Shown: piece by piece, positions 16,016-25,413 of the stretch | Layout of the letters: every line of letters starts with the position of its first letter | Numbering within the stretch: the stretch's first letter is position 1 | NCBI GenBank assembly: GCA_963821925.1 | Contig: CAWGFO010000009.1 | Coordinates: 434,001 to 498,000 of the forward strand | DNA: 64,000 nt | Direction of reading: 5' to 3' | From: JAOUEA01 sp963821925 | GTDB taxonomy: Bacteria > Actinomycetota > UBA4738 > HRBIN12 | Made by a program: the position numbers and the translations under genes | Notes under the pieces: model-generated | What the model was told of the DNA's origin: nothing | Seen by the model: only the letters and a program-made list of their open reading frames with translations | Databases searched by the model: none

Positions 16016-16579
16016 ATGCCTGACGAGCGACGCAACGAGGAGCACGACAAGTCCGAAACCCCGCCGGTCGCGGACGACCGCGCGGTGCCGCGCAGGCGGT
16101 TCCTGAACGACTCCTGGAAGGTCCTCGGCGTGGTGCTCGTCGCCGAGGGCGCGTGGACGAGCTACGACCTCCTGCGGCCGGCCGCAGCCGAGGGGTTCGG
16201 CGGCATCGTCGACGCCGGACCGGTCGAGGACTTCCTGGAAGAGGGCACGGTCAAGTACTCGCTGAACGGTCGCTTCTACGTCACCCAGTCCCAGGGCGCG
16301 CTGCGTGCGTTGTATCAGAAGTGTCCCCACCTCGGATGCAAGGTGCCGTGGGACGAGGCGACCGGTGAGTTCAAGTGCCCCTGCCACGGCAGCGTCTACA
16401 ACCTGATCGGCGAGTACGAGTCCGGGCCGGCGCCCCGCGGGATGGACCGGTTCCCGATCACGATCGAGAACGACCACGTGATGGTAGACACCGCGGCGTT
16501 CGTCGAAGGCCCCCCGCCCGGCACCCACGAGACCACCCCGCCCGGCGACGCAGCCCCGACGGGAGGGGCGACGCCGTGA
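16016..16579 (+). CDS. Rieske [2Fe-2S] protein
   Basis: 187 residues. The N-terminus has a twin-arginine signal-anchor (PRRRFLNDSWKVLGVVLVAE). The cluster motifs are CPHLGCKVPW and CPCHGSVYN, giving two Cys, two His and the disulfide Cys pair. A Pro/Thr-rich tail of about 25 residues is unusual. It accepts electrons from quinol at the membrane surface and passes them to cytochrome c. Its TGA overlaps the GTG of the cytochrome c gene (GTGA). Confidence 0.93.
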   Translation: MPDERRNEEHDKSETPPVADDRAVPRRRFLNDSWKVLGVVLVAEGAWTSYDLLRPAAAEGFGGIVDAGPVEDFLEEGTVKYSLNGRFYVTQSQGALRALYQKCPHLGCKVPWDEATGEFKCPCHGSVYNLIGEYESGPAPRGMDRFPITIENDHVMVDTAAFVEGPPPGTHETTPPGDAAPTGGATP

Positions 16580-17031
16580 CGGAGCCCATCCACGACGACC
16601 CGGGCATCACCCGTTCGAGCCGGCGGTGGCAGACCGCCGGGACGTTCATCCTCTTCCTGCTCGTCCTAGCCTTCCCGATCTATCGCGCCACGGACGGGAG
16701 CCGCCGTGACCAGGCCCTGGCCTCGCAGAACCAGGCGTTGATGAGCCAGGGGCAGCATCTGTGGTCCACGAACTGCGCCTCCTGCCACGGAACGAGCGGC
16801 GAGGGCGGCAGCGCCCCCGCCCTCAACTCCCAGGAGTTCCTGACCACCGTCACGGACGATCAGATCCACGGCATCATCGCCGGCGGGATCCCCGGCACGG
16901 CCATGCCCGCATGGCTGAACGACTACGGCGGCCCGCTCACCGATGAGCAGATCGCGGCGTTGGTGACCTACATCCGCTCGTGGGAGAAGACGGCTCCCAG
17001 CGTGCCCGACTGGCGCACCCCGAACCCGTGA
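16576..17031 (+). CDS. Membrane-anchored class I cytochrome c
   Basis: 151 residues from GTG 16576, coupled to the Rieske stop. An N-terminal membrane anchor (TAGTFILFLLVLAFPIY) is followed by one c-type heme motif CASCHGT, and GTAMPAW supplies the Met axial ligand. Helices before and after follow the mono-heme cytochrome c pattern (DEQIAALVTYIRSW at the end). It is the probable electron acceptor of the Rieske protein and donor to the adjacent copper protein. Confidence 0.9.
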   Translation: MTEPIHDDPGITRSSRRWQTAGTFILFLLVLAFPIYRATDGSRRDQALASQNQALMSQGQHLWSTNCASCHGTSGEGGSAPALNSQEFLTTVTDDQIHGIIAGGIPGTAMPAWLNDYGGPLTDEQIAALVTYIRSWEKTAPSVPDWRTPNP

Positions 17032-17042
17032 GGAACCCGACC

Positions 17043-19117
17043 ATGCAACCACCAGCGAGAACCCGCCGGCCGACCGAAGTGACGCTGGCGCTCGTGGCCG
17101 CCTCCGCCATGCTCCTGACCGCGTGTCAGAACGCCGGGTCGGCAGGCGACGCCAACACCGTCGCGATGATCCCCAACTACCAGGGCGGCGGCCAGTCGAG
17201 CCAGCCGCAACCGCAGGGCTACACACAGCCGACCAACGTGATCACGGTCGCCCTCGGCGAGTCCGACCCGAACACGATGTACATCCACATGTCCGCGCCG
17301 GTCGCGCCGGAGGGCCGCGTCAGCTTCATCGTCACGAACGAGGGCACCGAGACGCACGAGTTCGTGGTGCTGCAGACCGAGACTCCGGCGGCGGACTTCC
17401 CGATCGTCTCGCTTCGAGGGTGAGGCGAACCGGATCGACGAGGACGCCAAGGGCGTCGACCAACGTCGGGGAGACCGGCGACATGGAGCCCGGCACGAGC
17501 ATGACGCTCACGCTCGACCTCGCCCCCGGTCACTACGCGGTCGTGTGCAACCTGGTCGGGCACTACGCCAACGGCATGCACGAGGACTTCTGGGTGACGC
17601 CGAAGGGCTCGACCCCGGTCACCGTCGCCCTCGGCGAGTCCGACCCGAACACGATGTACATCCACATGTCGCAGCCCTACGCCCCCGACGGCACGGTGAG
17701 CTTCATCGTCACGAACGAGGGCACCGAGACGCACGAGTTCGTGGTCCTCCAGACGAAGACGGCTGCCGCGGACTTCCCGATCGTCTCGTTCGAGGGTGAG
17801 GCGAACCGGATCGACGAGGACGCCAAGGGCGTGACCAACGTCGGGGAGACCGGCGACATGGAGCCCGGCACCAGCATGATGATGACGCTCGACCTCGTCA
17901 CAGGGTCACTACGCGGTGGTCTGCAACCTGGTCGGGCATTACGCGAACGGCATGCATGAGGACTTCTGGGTGACCCCAGGCAGCGAGCCACCCGTGACCG
18001 TCGCCCTCGGCGAGTCCGATCCGAACACGATGTACATCCACATGTCGCAGCCCTACGCGACACAGGGTCCCGTGAGTTTCATCGTCACGAACGAGGGCAC
18101 CGAGACGCACGAGTTCGTGGTGCTGCAGACGAAGACTCCGGCGGCGGACTTCCCGATCGTCTCGTTCGAGGGTGAGGCGAACCGGATCGACGAGGACGCC
18201 AAGGGCGTCGTGAACGTCGGGGAGACCGGCGACATGGAGCCCGGCACCACCATGATGATGACGCTCGATCTCGTCACAGGGTCACTACGCGGTCGTGTGC
18301 AACCTGGTCGGGCACTATGCCAACGGCATGCACGAGGACTTCTGGGTGACCCCGAAGGGCTCGACCCCGGTCACCGTCGCCCTCGGCGAGTCCGACCCGA
18401 ACACGATGTACATCCACATGTCGCAGCCCTACGCCCCCGACGGCACGGTGAGCTTCATCGTCACGAACGAGGGCACCGAGACGCACGAGTTCGTGGTCCT
18501 GCAGACGAAGACGCCCGCCGGCGGACTTCCCGATCGTGAGCTTCGAGGGCGAGAAGGACCGGATCGACGAGGACGCCAAGGGCGTGACCAACGTCGGCGA
18601 GACCGGCGACATGGACGTGGGCACCAGCATGATGATGACGCTCGACCTCTCCCAGGGTCACTACGCGGTCGTGTGCAACCTGCCGGGCCACTACCGCAAG
18701 GGCATGCATCAGGACTTCTGGGTGACCCCCGGGACCCAGCCGCCGGTCACCGTCGCCCTCGGTGAGTCCGACCCCAGCACGATGTACATCCACATGTCCC
18801 AGGCGTACGCGACGCAGGGTCCGGTCAGCTTCATCGTGACGAACGAGGGCACCGAGACCCACGAGTTCGTGGTGCTGCAGACCGAGACCCCGGCGGCGGA
18901 CTTCCCGATCGTGAGCTTCGAGGGCGAGAAGGACCGGATCGACGAGGACGCCAAGGGCGTGACCAACGTCGGGGAGACCGGCGACATGGACGTGGGCACC
19001 AGCATGATGATGACGCTCGATCTGACGGAGGGTCACTACGCGGCCGTCTGCAACCTGCCGGGCCACTACCGCATGGGGATGCACCAAGACTTCTGGGTGG
19101 TGCCTCCACCCATCTAG
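17043..19117 (+). pseudogene. Lipoprotein with five tandem type-1 copper (cupredoxin) domains, reading frame broken five times
   Basis: ATG 17043 begins a lipoprotein signal (ALVAASAMLLTAC lipobox). Five ~125-residue cupredoxin units follow, each with ITVALGESDPNTMYIHMS, then THEFVVLQT (His ligand) and VVCNLVGHYANGMHEDFW (Cys-x4-His-x4-Met). The frame is interrupted by single-base insertions at about 17408, 17456, 17890, 18268 and 18523. Removing them yields one 689-residue protein. The length 2075 fits 690 codons plus five bases. Directly after the Rieske and cytochrome c genes, it looks like a periplasm-facing multi-copper electron carrier. Whether the breaks are real or consensus errors in a repeat is unresolved. 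Confidence 0.8.
17241..19117 (+). repeat. Five tandem ~376-bp repeats encoding cupredoxin domains
   Basis: Units start at 17241, 17618, 17994, 18370 and 18746. Spacings are 377, 376, 376 and 376 bp, each 375 bp (125 codons) plus the inserted bases; the last unit has none. Nucleotide identity is high, with long identical stretches such as CTCGGCGAGTCCGACCCGAA. This indicates recent duplication or gene conversion. Confidence 0.9.
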
Positions 19118-19142
19118 TCGGAGCCGCGATCCGACGCGGTCC

Positions 19143-19553
19143 TCAGATCGCGTGCGGCGTCGGTCCGACGGCGGGGTGCCGAGGGAACGCGACGACCGCG
19201 TGGCGGACCGTGGTCACGAGCCACAGCGCCACCATGGCACCGACCAGCACGGCGAGCATCGTCTCGCTCGCGGCGACGATCGCCCAGATCCCGGCGACGA
19301 GCGCCACGAGCCCGAGCAGCGAGGCCAGCACCGCGTACGGCATCGACGGGCGGTCCCCGTCGCCCGGCACGTACACGCTCGCCGCCCGCTTCGCGTCGCT
19401 CGTGCATCCGAGCCAGCCGAGCGCGAACACCACGACGGCCATCGCCCGCGTCGACATCTCCGTCATCGCCGTTTCCGACTGCCACAGGGCGAACACGACG
19501 ACGGCAGCAGCGACGAACAGCGTCGCCATCCCATCTCTCCACGTGAGGCGCAT
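19143..19553 (-). CDS. Four-helix membrane protein
   Basis: 136 residues from ATG 19553, with GGAAGGGGG upstream. About four hydrophobic segments (near 10-27, 38-54, 73-93 and 96-115) and a short polar tail. It is convergent with the cupredoxin gene. No motif identifies a function. A longer frame to 19619 lacks a better start. Confidence 0.6.
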   Translation of the reverse strand: MRLTWRDGMATLFVAAAVVVFALWQSETAMTEMSTRAMAVVVFALGWLGCTSDAKRAASVYVPGDGDRPSMPYAVLASLLGLVALVAGIWAIVAASETMLAVLVGAMVALWLVTTVRHAVVAFPRHPAVGPTPHAI

Positions 19554-19726
19554 GGTTCTGCCCCCTTCCTCGGCGAGGCAGTCACGCACTGCCTCCTCCA
19601 CTCGCCAGCGTGGCATCAACGTTCGGCGTGTGCTCCCGGGCGTCCGGCCCGGGTCGACGGGGCCTATCGGTCGCGAGGGTCTGGCAACGGTGCGAGCGTG
19701 GCGAGATCACGTCTTCGATCTCCGCG

Positions 19727-19742
19727 TGTGACGGCCGTCACG
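19727..19742. promoter_or_regulatory. Crp/FNR-like palindrome TGTGA-N6-TCACG
   Basis: Centre CGGCCG makes a 14-bp perfect palindrome GTGACGGCCGTCAC (19728-19741), 35 bp before the HNH gene start. The spacing matches Crp/FNR-family operators (TGTGA-N6-TCACA). Similar sites occur at 33334-33349 and 57111-57126. Confidence 0.45.
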
Positions 19743-19776
19743 GATTCTCGGATGCGCGGCCGGTAGCGTCGCACGC

Positions 19777-20886
19777 ATGTTCGACGCCGACCATCGCGAG
19801 GCTGCCGACGCGGCACACGTCGCCCTCGGGCGTGCACACCGCGACCTCCTCGCGGCGCTCGTCGCGATCGATCGGTCCGCCGGATGGGAAGCCGACGGCG
19901 CGCGGGACTGCGCGCACTGGGTCCAGATGCGCTACGGGATCTCGCATTGGAAAGCCGAGCGATGGGTCCGGGCGGCACACGAGCTCGAGACGCTCCCGGC
20001 GATCGCCGACGCCCTCGCCACCGGTCTCCTCTCGATCGACAAGGTGGCCGAGCTGACCCGATTCGCGAACTTCGACGACGAGGACGGACTCGTGCGGTGG
20101 GCGCGAGGCGTGCCCGCCGGCGCGATCCGGCACCGGGCAGACGTCGAGCGACGCCGCGACGCGCTCGAGGCAGCGGTGGCCGATCGCGCGCGCTCGCTCA
20201 CCTGGCGGCACGAAGACGACCGATTCGAGATGCACGCCGAGCTCCCGACCGCCGACGGCGAGGCCGTGCGTGCAGCGATCGAACGGATGGTGGAACTGAT
20301 CCCGGCGATGGCCGGCGAGGAAGGCGACGCCGACGCCCGACGTGCCGACGCGCTCGTCGCGCTCTGCCGGTCGGGCGGGAGCCCCGAGGGTGAGCTTCGA
20401 CCCGCGACGGTCGTGGTTCACGCCCGGCTCGACGGGCTCGTCGAGGGCACGCACGGCTGCGAGGCCGAGCAAGGGCCCGCCCTCGCGCCGACCGTCGTCG
20501 AACGTCTCGTGTGCAACGCGCGCATGCAGACCGTGCTCGAGGACGCTCGCGGCGAGGTGATCCGGGTCGGTCGACTCCGCCGCGAGCCCCCGTCGTGGAT
20601 GCTTCGGCAGCTCCGATACCGTGATCGCGGATGTGTCTTCCCTGGCTGCGGGACGCGCAGCTTCACCGAGGCGCACCACGTCGTCTGGTGGTCGAAGGGC
20701 GGCCCGACCGATCTCGAGAACCTCGTCCTCCTCTGCTCGTTCCACCATCGGCTGGTCCACGAGCACGGGTGGCGTCTCTCCCGCACGCCGGACGGCGAGC
20801 TGCGATGGTTCCGCGCCGACAACGAGCCTTACTTAGCGGGTCCATCGCCTGGCGACGCTGAGCGCCGGCAGGCCGCCAGCGCGTGA
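19777..20886 (+). CDS. DUF222 domain HNH endonuclease-type protein
   Basis: 369 residues. The N-terminal two thirds is a DUF222 helical domain (CAHWVQMRYGISHWKAERWV; LSIDKVAELTRFA). The C-terminus is an HNH zinc-nuclease fold: CVFPGCGTRSFTEAHHVVWW, then GGPTDLENLVLLCSFHHRLVHE, with the two CxxC-type Cys pairs and catalytic His. This is the REP13E12-like family common in actinomycetes, often multicopy and associated with mobile DNA; its cellular role is not established. A palindromic operator-like site precedes it. Confidence 0.87.
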   Translation: MFDADHREAADAAHVALGRAHRDLLAALVAIDRSAGWEADGARDCAHWVQMRYGISHWKAERWVRAAHELETLPAIADALATGLLSIDKVAELTRFANFDDEDGLVRWARGVPAGAIRHRADVERRRDALEAAVADRARSLTWRHEDDRFEMHAELPTADGEAVRAAIERMVELIPAMAGEEGDADARRADALVALCRSGGSPEGELRPATVVVHARLDGLVEGTHGCEAEQGPALAPTVVERLVCNARMQTVLEDARGEVIRVGRLRREPPSWMLRQLRYRDRGCVFPGCGTRSFTEAHHVVWWSKGGPTDLENLVLLCSFHHRLVHEHGWRLSRTPDGELRWFRADNEPYLAGPSPGDAERRQAASA

Positions 20887-20897
20887 GCTCGAGCCGC

Positions 20898-22052
20898 TCA
20901 GCCTAATATGCGCGCGTCGCGGTACCCCGCGGCGAGCTCGGTCCCCCGCTCGAACCGGAAGGGGTCGAAGTCGGCGAGCCCAGGATCGACCTGGGCGCCG
21001 GTCACGAGGTCGGCCACATGGGCGCCGAGCGCCGGCGCCAGCTTGAACCCGTGTCCGCTCGTCCCCGCGTCGACGAACACGCCCGGCGCGATCTCGCCGA
21101 TCACGGGCTGCCAGTCGGGGCTGACGTCGTACAGGCTCGCCCACCCGCGGGTCGACCGAGCCGCCGCGAGGCCGGGCACGCGCCGCACCACCATGGAGGC
21201 CAACCGCTCGACCTCGTCGGGAGCGATCTCCTCCGCGAAGTCGTCGGGATCGACGTCGGGCTCGGGATGCACGGGCCCCATCAGGAACTGCGTGTCACCC
21301 TCGGGTCGGAAGTAGTAGCCCTGGATCAGGTCGCCGTGCGCCGGCGCGGGCTCGGCCGACGCCCAGGTGAACGTGCCGACGATGTGGCGTTCAACCGTGA
21401 GCTGCAGGTCGGCCCCCGCCTGCATCGCGAGGGGCCGCGTCCACGGACCGGCCGCGATCAGGACCCGACCGCAGCCGGTCCTCGTGCCGTCGGCCGCGAC
21501 CAGCACGCCTCCGCCGGACGTGGCGGGCTCGAGGCCGACGATCGCGGCGCCCGACCGGATCGAGACACCGTCCGCCGCGGCTTTCCGCGCCAGTCCCTCG
21601 GTGACGGCGTGGGGATCCGCGTAGCCCGCGCCGTGCTCGAACGCCACGACCCCGACGTCGTCGAGGTCGAAGCCCGGGAGCTGCGCGGCGGCCTCGTCGC
21701 GCTCCCACAGGTCGGTCGCGATCCCGAGATCGTTCAGGCGCTCGACCGCGGGCTGCACCGCCTCGAGATCCTCGCGCGGATGGAGGTAGCGGAACCCCGT
21801 GCGCCGGAACCCGGCGTCCGCGCCCGTGAGCTCCTCGAACCGTTCGAACATCGCGATGCTGTCGCGCGCCGCGCGGGCGAGGAACCCGTTCGTGTAGTAA
21901 GCCCGGCACACCGCGCTCGAGCGGCCCGTGGGGCCCGAGGCCGGCGTACCTCGCTCGAAGAGCACCGTCGAGACCCGCCGTTCGGCCAGGTGAAAGGCGG
22001 CCGCGGCCCCGTGGATCCCAGCGCCCACGATCCCGACGTCGAACGTCTCCAT
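20898..22052 (-). CDS. FAD-dependent amine oxidoreductase (sarcosine oxidase beta/DAO family)
   Basis: 384 residues from ATG 22052, with TGGAGGT upstream. The N-terminal Rossmann motif is VGIVGAGIHGAAAAFHLAER. The substrate-domain block GPTGRSSAVCRAYYTNGF resembles SoxB-type oxidoreductases, and GHGFKLAPALGAHVADL closes the FAD site. Members oxidise N-methylated or secondary amino acids such as sarcosine. A dimethylglycine dehydrogenase-like gene and an MttB-like gene lie within 10 kb, suggesting N-methyl amine catabolism. No Sox alpha, gamma or delta subunits are adjacent. Confidence 0.82.
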   Translation of the reverse strand: METFDVGIVGAGIHGAAAAFHLAERRVSTVLFERGTPASGPTGRSSAVCRAYYTNGFLARAARDSIAMFERFEELTGADAGFRRTGFRYLHPREDLEAVQPAVERLNDLGIATDLWERDEAAAQLPGFDLDDVGVVAFEHGAGYADPHAVTEGLARKAAADGVSIRSGAAIVGLEPATSGGGVLVAADGTRTGCGRVLIAAGPWTRPLAMQAGADLQLTVERHIVGTFTWASAEPAPAHGDLIQGYYFRPEGDTQFLMGPVHPEPDVDPDDFAEEIAPDEVERLASMVVRRVPGLAAARSTRGWASLYDVSPDWQPVIGEIAPGVFVDAGTSGHGFKLAPALGAHVADLVTGAQVDPGLADFDPFRFERGTELAAGYRDARILG

Positions 22053-22159
22053 CCCGGACCTCCAGACTCGCGCGATGGCGGCACGATACCGGACGCCCCG
22101 ACGACCCGGTCCGCTAGGCTGCCCGCACCGGCCGCCCGTCACGAGAGGAGCCCACGCCC

Positions 22160-22543
22160 ATGCTCACCGAGGCCCAGAGAGCCCTGTTCGAGGGGAAGAA
22201 CTTCGCGCACCTGGCGACGGTGATGCCCGACGGGTCGCCGCAGGTCAGCCCCGTCTGGATCGAGATGGACGGCGATGACATCCTCGTGAACTCGGCCGAG
22301 GGACGCGTGAAGACGAACAACATGCGCCGCGATCCACGCGTCGCGATCTCGATCACCGACGCCAACGACGGCTACCGCATGGTCGCCGTGCGGGGCCGCG
22401 TGGTCGAGATGACCCACGAGGGCGCCGAGGAAGGCATCGACCGCCTCTCACGCAAGTACTACGGGTACGACTACGACGGACGGACGCCCGGCATGGTGCG
22501 CGTGAGCGTCCGGATCCGCCCCGAGGTCGTCGCCGAGATGTGA
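22160..22543 (+). CDS. PPOX-class F420-dependent oxidoreductase-like protein
   Basis: 127 residues, ATG 22160 after GAGAGGAG. A compact split-barrel flavin/F420-binding fold: FAHLATVMPDGSPQVSPVW, then ILVNSAEGRVKTNNMRRDPR and YRMVAVRGRVVEM. These are hallmarks of the short actinobacterial PPOX (Rv1155-like) group, which binds F420 and reduces a small substrate. The gene is divergent from the FAD oxidoreductase. Cofactor is inferred from family. Confidence 0.83.
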   Translation: MLTEAQRALFEGKNFAHLATVMPDGSPQVSPVWIEMDGDDILVNSAEGRVKTNNMRRDPRVAISITDANDGYRMVAVRGRVVEMTHEGAEEGIDRLSRKYYGYDYDGRTPGMVRVSVRIRPEVVAEM

Positions 22544-22628
22544 GCTGCCGCTCGCACCTGGTCGCACCGGCGAGCGGGCGCCCGTTTTGGGACGATGACG
22601 GCGTTCACCGCGCCGGAGGTTCAGGACG

Positions 22629-24021
22629 ATGACCGAGTTCCGCACCGAGACCGACAGCATCGGCGCCATCGACGTCGACGACTCGCGCTACTGGGGGGCC
22701 CAGACGGAGCGCTCGCTCCATCACTTCTCGATCGGCGACCCCGCGGCCGACCGCATGCCGATGGAGGTGATCCGCGCCCAGGCGATCCTGAAGAAGGCCG
22801 CCGCGATCGCGAACCGTGAGGCCGGCCACCTGGATGCCGAGATCGCGGCGCTGATCGTCGAGGCCGCCGACGAGGTGATCGACGGGAAGCTCGACGACCA
22901 CTTCCCGCTCTACGTGTGGCAGACGGGCTCGGGCACCCAGACGAACATGAACGTGAACGAGGTCATCTCGAACCGCGCGATCGAGATGGCGGGCGGCGAA
23001 CTCGGATCGAAGTCGCCGGTGCATCCGAACGACCACGTGAACATGTCGCAGTCCTCGAACGACACGTTCCCGACCGCGATGCACATCGCGGCCGCGACGG
23101 CGATCGTCCAGCGCCTGCTCCCGAGCGTCGCGGAGCTCCGCGACGCGCTCGCCGCGCGCGCCGAGGAGTTCGCGGACATCGTCAAGATCGGCCGAACCCA
23201 CCTGCAGGACGCCGTGCCGCTCACCCTGGGTCAGGAGTTCGGCGGGTACGTCGCCCAGCTCGACGCCGACCTGGCGCGGCTCGAGTCGACGCTGCCCGGC
23301 CTCTACGAGCTCGCGATCGGGGGCACCGCGGTCGGCACCGGCCTGAACGCACCACCCGGGTTCGCCGGCGCCTGCGCCGCGAGGATCGCCGAGCTCACCG
23401 GCCTGCCCTTCGTGAGCGCACCCAACAAGTTCGCGGCCCTCGCCGCCCACGACGCGATCGTGTTCGCGAGCGGCGCCGAGACCACGCTCGCGGCGTCGTC
23501 TGATGAAGATCGCGAACGACATCCGCTGGCTCGGCTCGGGCCCTCGGAGCGGCCTCGGCGAGCTGGTGCTCCCCGAGAACGAGCCCGGCTCGTCGATCAT
23601 GCCCGGCAAGGTGAACCCGACCCAGTCCGAGGCGATGACGATGGTGGCCGCCCAGGTGATCGGGAACGACACCGCGATCAAGGTCGCCGGCTCCCAGGGC
23701 AACTTCGAGCTGAACGTCTTCAAGCCGGTGATGATCCGCAACCTGCTGCACTCGACCTCGATCCTCGCCGACGTCTGCGTCACCTTCCGCCGGTTCTGCG
23801 TCGAGGGACTCCAGCCCGACCGGGCGCGGATCGACGAGCTCGTGAACCGCTCCCTGATGCTCGTCACGGCGCTCTCGCCCCGGATCGGCTACGACAACGC
23901 GGCCGCGATCGCGAAGAAGGCGCACCACGAGGGCACGACGCTGAAGGAAGCGGCCCTCGAGCTCGGTCACCTCACCGAGGCGGAGTACGACGAGGCGGTG
24001 CGGCCCGAGAAGATGGTTTGA
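22629..24021 (+). pseudogene. fumC: Class II fumarate hydratase, one +1 frameshift
   Basis: Two frames join into one 463-residue fumarase, which hydrates fumarate to malate in the TCA cycle. The first frame has the family blocks GSGTQTNMNVNEVISNRA, SSNDTFPTAMHIA and GRTHLQDAVPLTLGQEF. The second begins MKIANDIRWLGSGP and carries the signature GSSIMPGKVNPTQSEAM with the catalytic loop. The break is at about 23499, where TCGTCTGATG would read S-L-M without one T. The length 1393 is 464 codons plus one base. Both halves are fully conserved, so a sequence error or a very recent mutation is likely. Confidence 0.88.
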
Positions 24022-24033
24022 ACGGTCGTTCAA
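24018..24033. repeat. Inverted repeat TTGAAC-GGTC-GTTCAA over the fumC stop
   Basis: Perfect 6-bp arms with a 4-bp spacer, overlapping the TGA of fumC and 80 bp before the AraC-type regulator start. It could be an operator for that regulator or a weak hairpin. Confidence 0.35.
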
Positions 24034-24112
24034 GCATCCGTCAACCCGGCAGGATTCCGAAAGCCGCACCCCCGCTCCTGGGCGTACCCTTATGCAGGAG
24101 AGAGGGGACCGC

Positions 24113-24547
24113 ATGACCCTGTCCGCCGAGCACGACCTTCCCAGTCCACACCTGCAGCGTCGCATCCGAGAGGTGCAGGCGTTCCTCGCCGAGAACCTCG
24201 ACCGCGATGTTGATCTGCGCGCGATCGCGCAGGAAGCCTCGCTGAGCCCCTACTACTTCACCCGGCAGTTCACGGCGTTCGTCGGCGTCCCGCCATACCG
24301 CTACTTGATCCAGCTCCGGATCGACCGAGCGATGGCGCTCCTGCGCGAGACCGAGCTCACGGTCACCCAGATCTGCCACCGCGTCGGCTTCAACAGCCTG
24401 TCCCACTTCACGACCACGTTCCGCCAGCACACGGGCGTGAGTCCGTCGGCGTACCGCCGTCGCGTCGACTGGGAGCAGGACGTCAACCGCTTCAGCGCGA
24501 CGACCGACCCGCTCGTCCACCAGCCGAACAAGCGGATGCAGATCTAG
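24113..24547 (+). CDS. AraC-family DNA-binding regulator (HTH only)
   Basis: 144 residues, ATG 24113 after AGAGGGG; an earlier ATG at 24092 has no site. It is almost only the double HTH of AraC proteins: LRAIAQEASLSPYYFTRQF, then VTQICHRVGFNSLSHFTTTF and RQHTGVSPSAYRRR. There is no ligand-binding domain, as in MarA/SoxS-size members, so control would be by abundance. Its stop overlaps the convergent sulfurtransferase stop by 4 bp. Confidence 0.88.
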   Translation: MTLSAEHDLPSPHLQRRIREVQAFLAENLDRDVDLRAIAQEASLSPYYFTRQFTAFVGVPPYRYLIQLRIDRAMALLRETELTVTQICHRVGFNSLSHFTTTFRQHTGVSPSAYRRRVDWEQDVNRFSATTDPLVHQPNKRMQI

Positions 24548-25413
24548 CCGGGCTCGCCCGGTTCCTCGCCTGTCGCCACCGGCCTCGTGCCGTCGTGCAC
24601 CCAGTCCGACCACGAGCCCTCGTACAGTCGCCCGTCCATGCCCGCGAGGCGCAGCGCGAGCAGCTCGTGGCAGGCCGTCACGCCCGAGCCGCAGTGGGCG
24701 ATCGCCGGGCGATCGATCTCGAGCCCGAGCGCGACGAACCGCTCCCGCAGGGCACCGGGGTGCAGGAACCGGCCGCTCCCCTCGTCGATGTTCGCCACCC
24801 AGGGTGCGCTGACCGCCCCAGGGATGTGGCCCGCCACCGGATCGAGCGGTTCCACCTCGCCGCGGTAGCGCTCGGGCATGCGGGCGTCGAGCACGGTCGC
24901 GTCGGCGGCCGCGAGCGCCCGCGCGACCTCGTCGGCGCCCACGAGCTCATCGGCGGGCCACGGCCTGGGCGAGAACACCGCGGGCCCGCGCACGGCCGCG
25001 GGCGGCCCGGTCTCGAGAGGACCGCCCCAGCTCGTCAGTCCACCGTCGAGGAGCGCGACCCGCTCGCTAAGCGCGTCGAGCATCCACCACAGACGCGCCG
25101 CGAAGGAGCCATGCGCGTCGTCGTAGGCGACCACCGCGGTACCGTCGCCGATCCCTGCACGACCCATCGTCGCGGCGAACGCCTCGGGCGAGGGCAGCGG
25201 GTGCCGCCCGGGCCCGTCGAATGCCGCGGCCGCCAGGTCGTCGTCGACCCCGAGGTAGGCGGCGCCGGGGATGTGCCCGGCCTCGAAGAGCGCGCGCGCG
25301 GCCGAGGCGCCTCCCCCCGCCACCCAGCGGACGTCGGCCACCACGAGATCGCCCGCATCCAGGTGCGCTTCGAGCCAGGCAGCGTCGACGAGCGGTCCGG
25401 GCAGCTCGGTCAT
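24544..25413 (-). CDS. Thiosulfate/3-mercaptopyruvate sulfurtransferase (tandem rhodanese)
   Basis: 289 residues with two rhodanese domains (about 8-130 and 150-280). The first is inactive and the second has the Cys loop AHCGSGVTACHE; a CGSGVT loop is typical of mercaptopyruvate-type enzymes. Each domain carries a GHIPGA motif. The ATG overlaps the exonuclease III stop by 4 bp (ATGA), so the pair is translated together. Confidence 0.9.
   Translation of the reverse strand: MTELPGPLVDAAWLEAHLDAGDLVVADVRWVAGGGASAARALFEAGHIPGAAYLGVDDDLAAAAFDGPGRHPLPSPEAFAATMGRAGIGDGTAVVAYDDAHGSFAARLWWMLDALSERVALLDGGLTSWGGPLETGPPAAVRGPAVFSPRPWPADELVGADEVARALAAADATVLDARMPERYRGEVEPLDPVAGHIPGAVSAPWVANIDEGSGRFLHPGALRERFVALGLEIDRPAIAHCGSGVTACHELLALRLAGMDGRLYEGSWSDWVHDGTRPVATGEEPGEPG

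Noticed and set aside
17241..19117. A CRISPR or minisatellite origin for the 376-bp repeats
   Set aside because: Each unit encodes a complete cupredoxin domain in the same phase, so the repeat is a protein-domain duplication.
23490..23505. Programmed frameshifting in fumC
   Set aside because: No slippery heptamer or downstream pseudoknot is evident, and fumarases are not known to use it. A consensus error or mutation is more likely.
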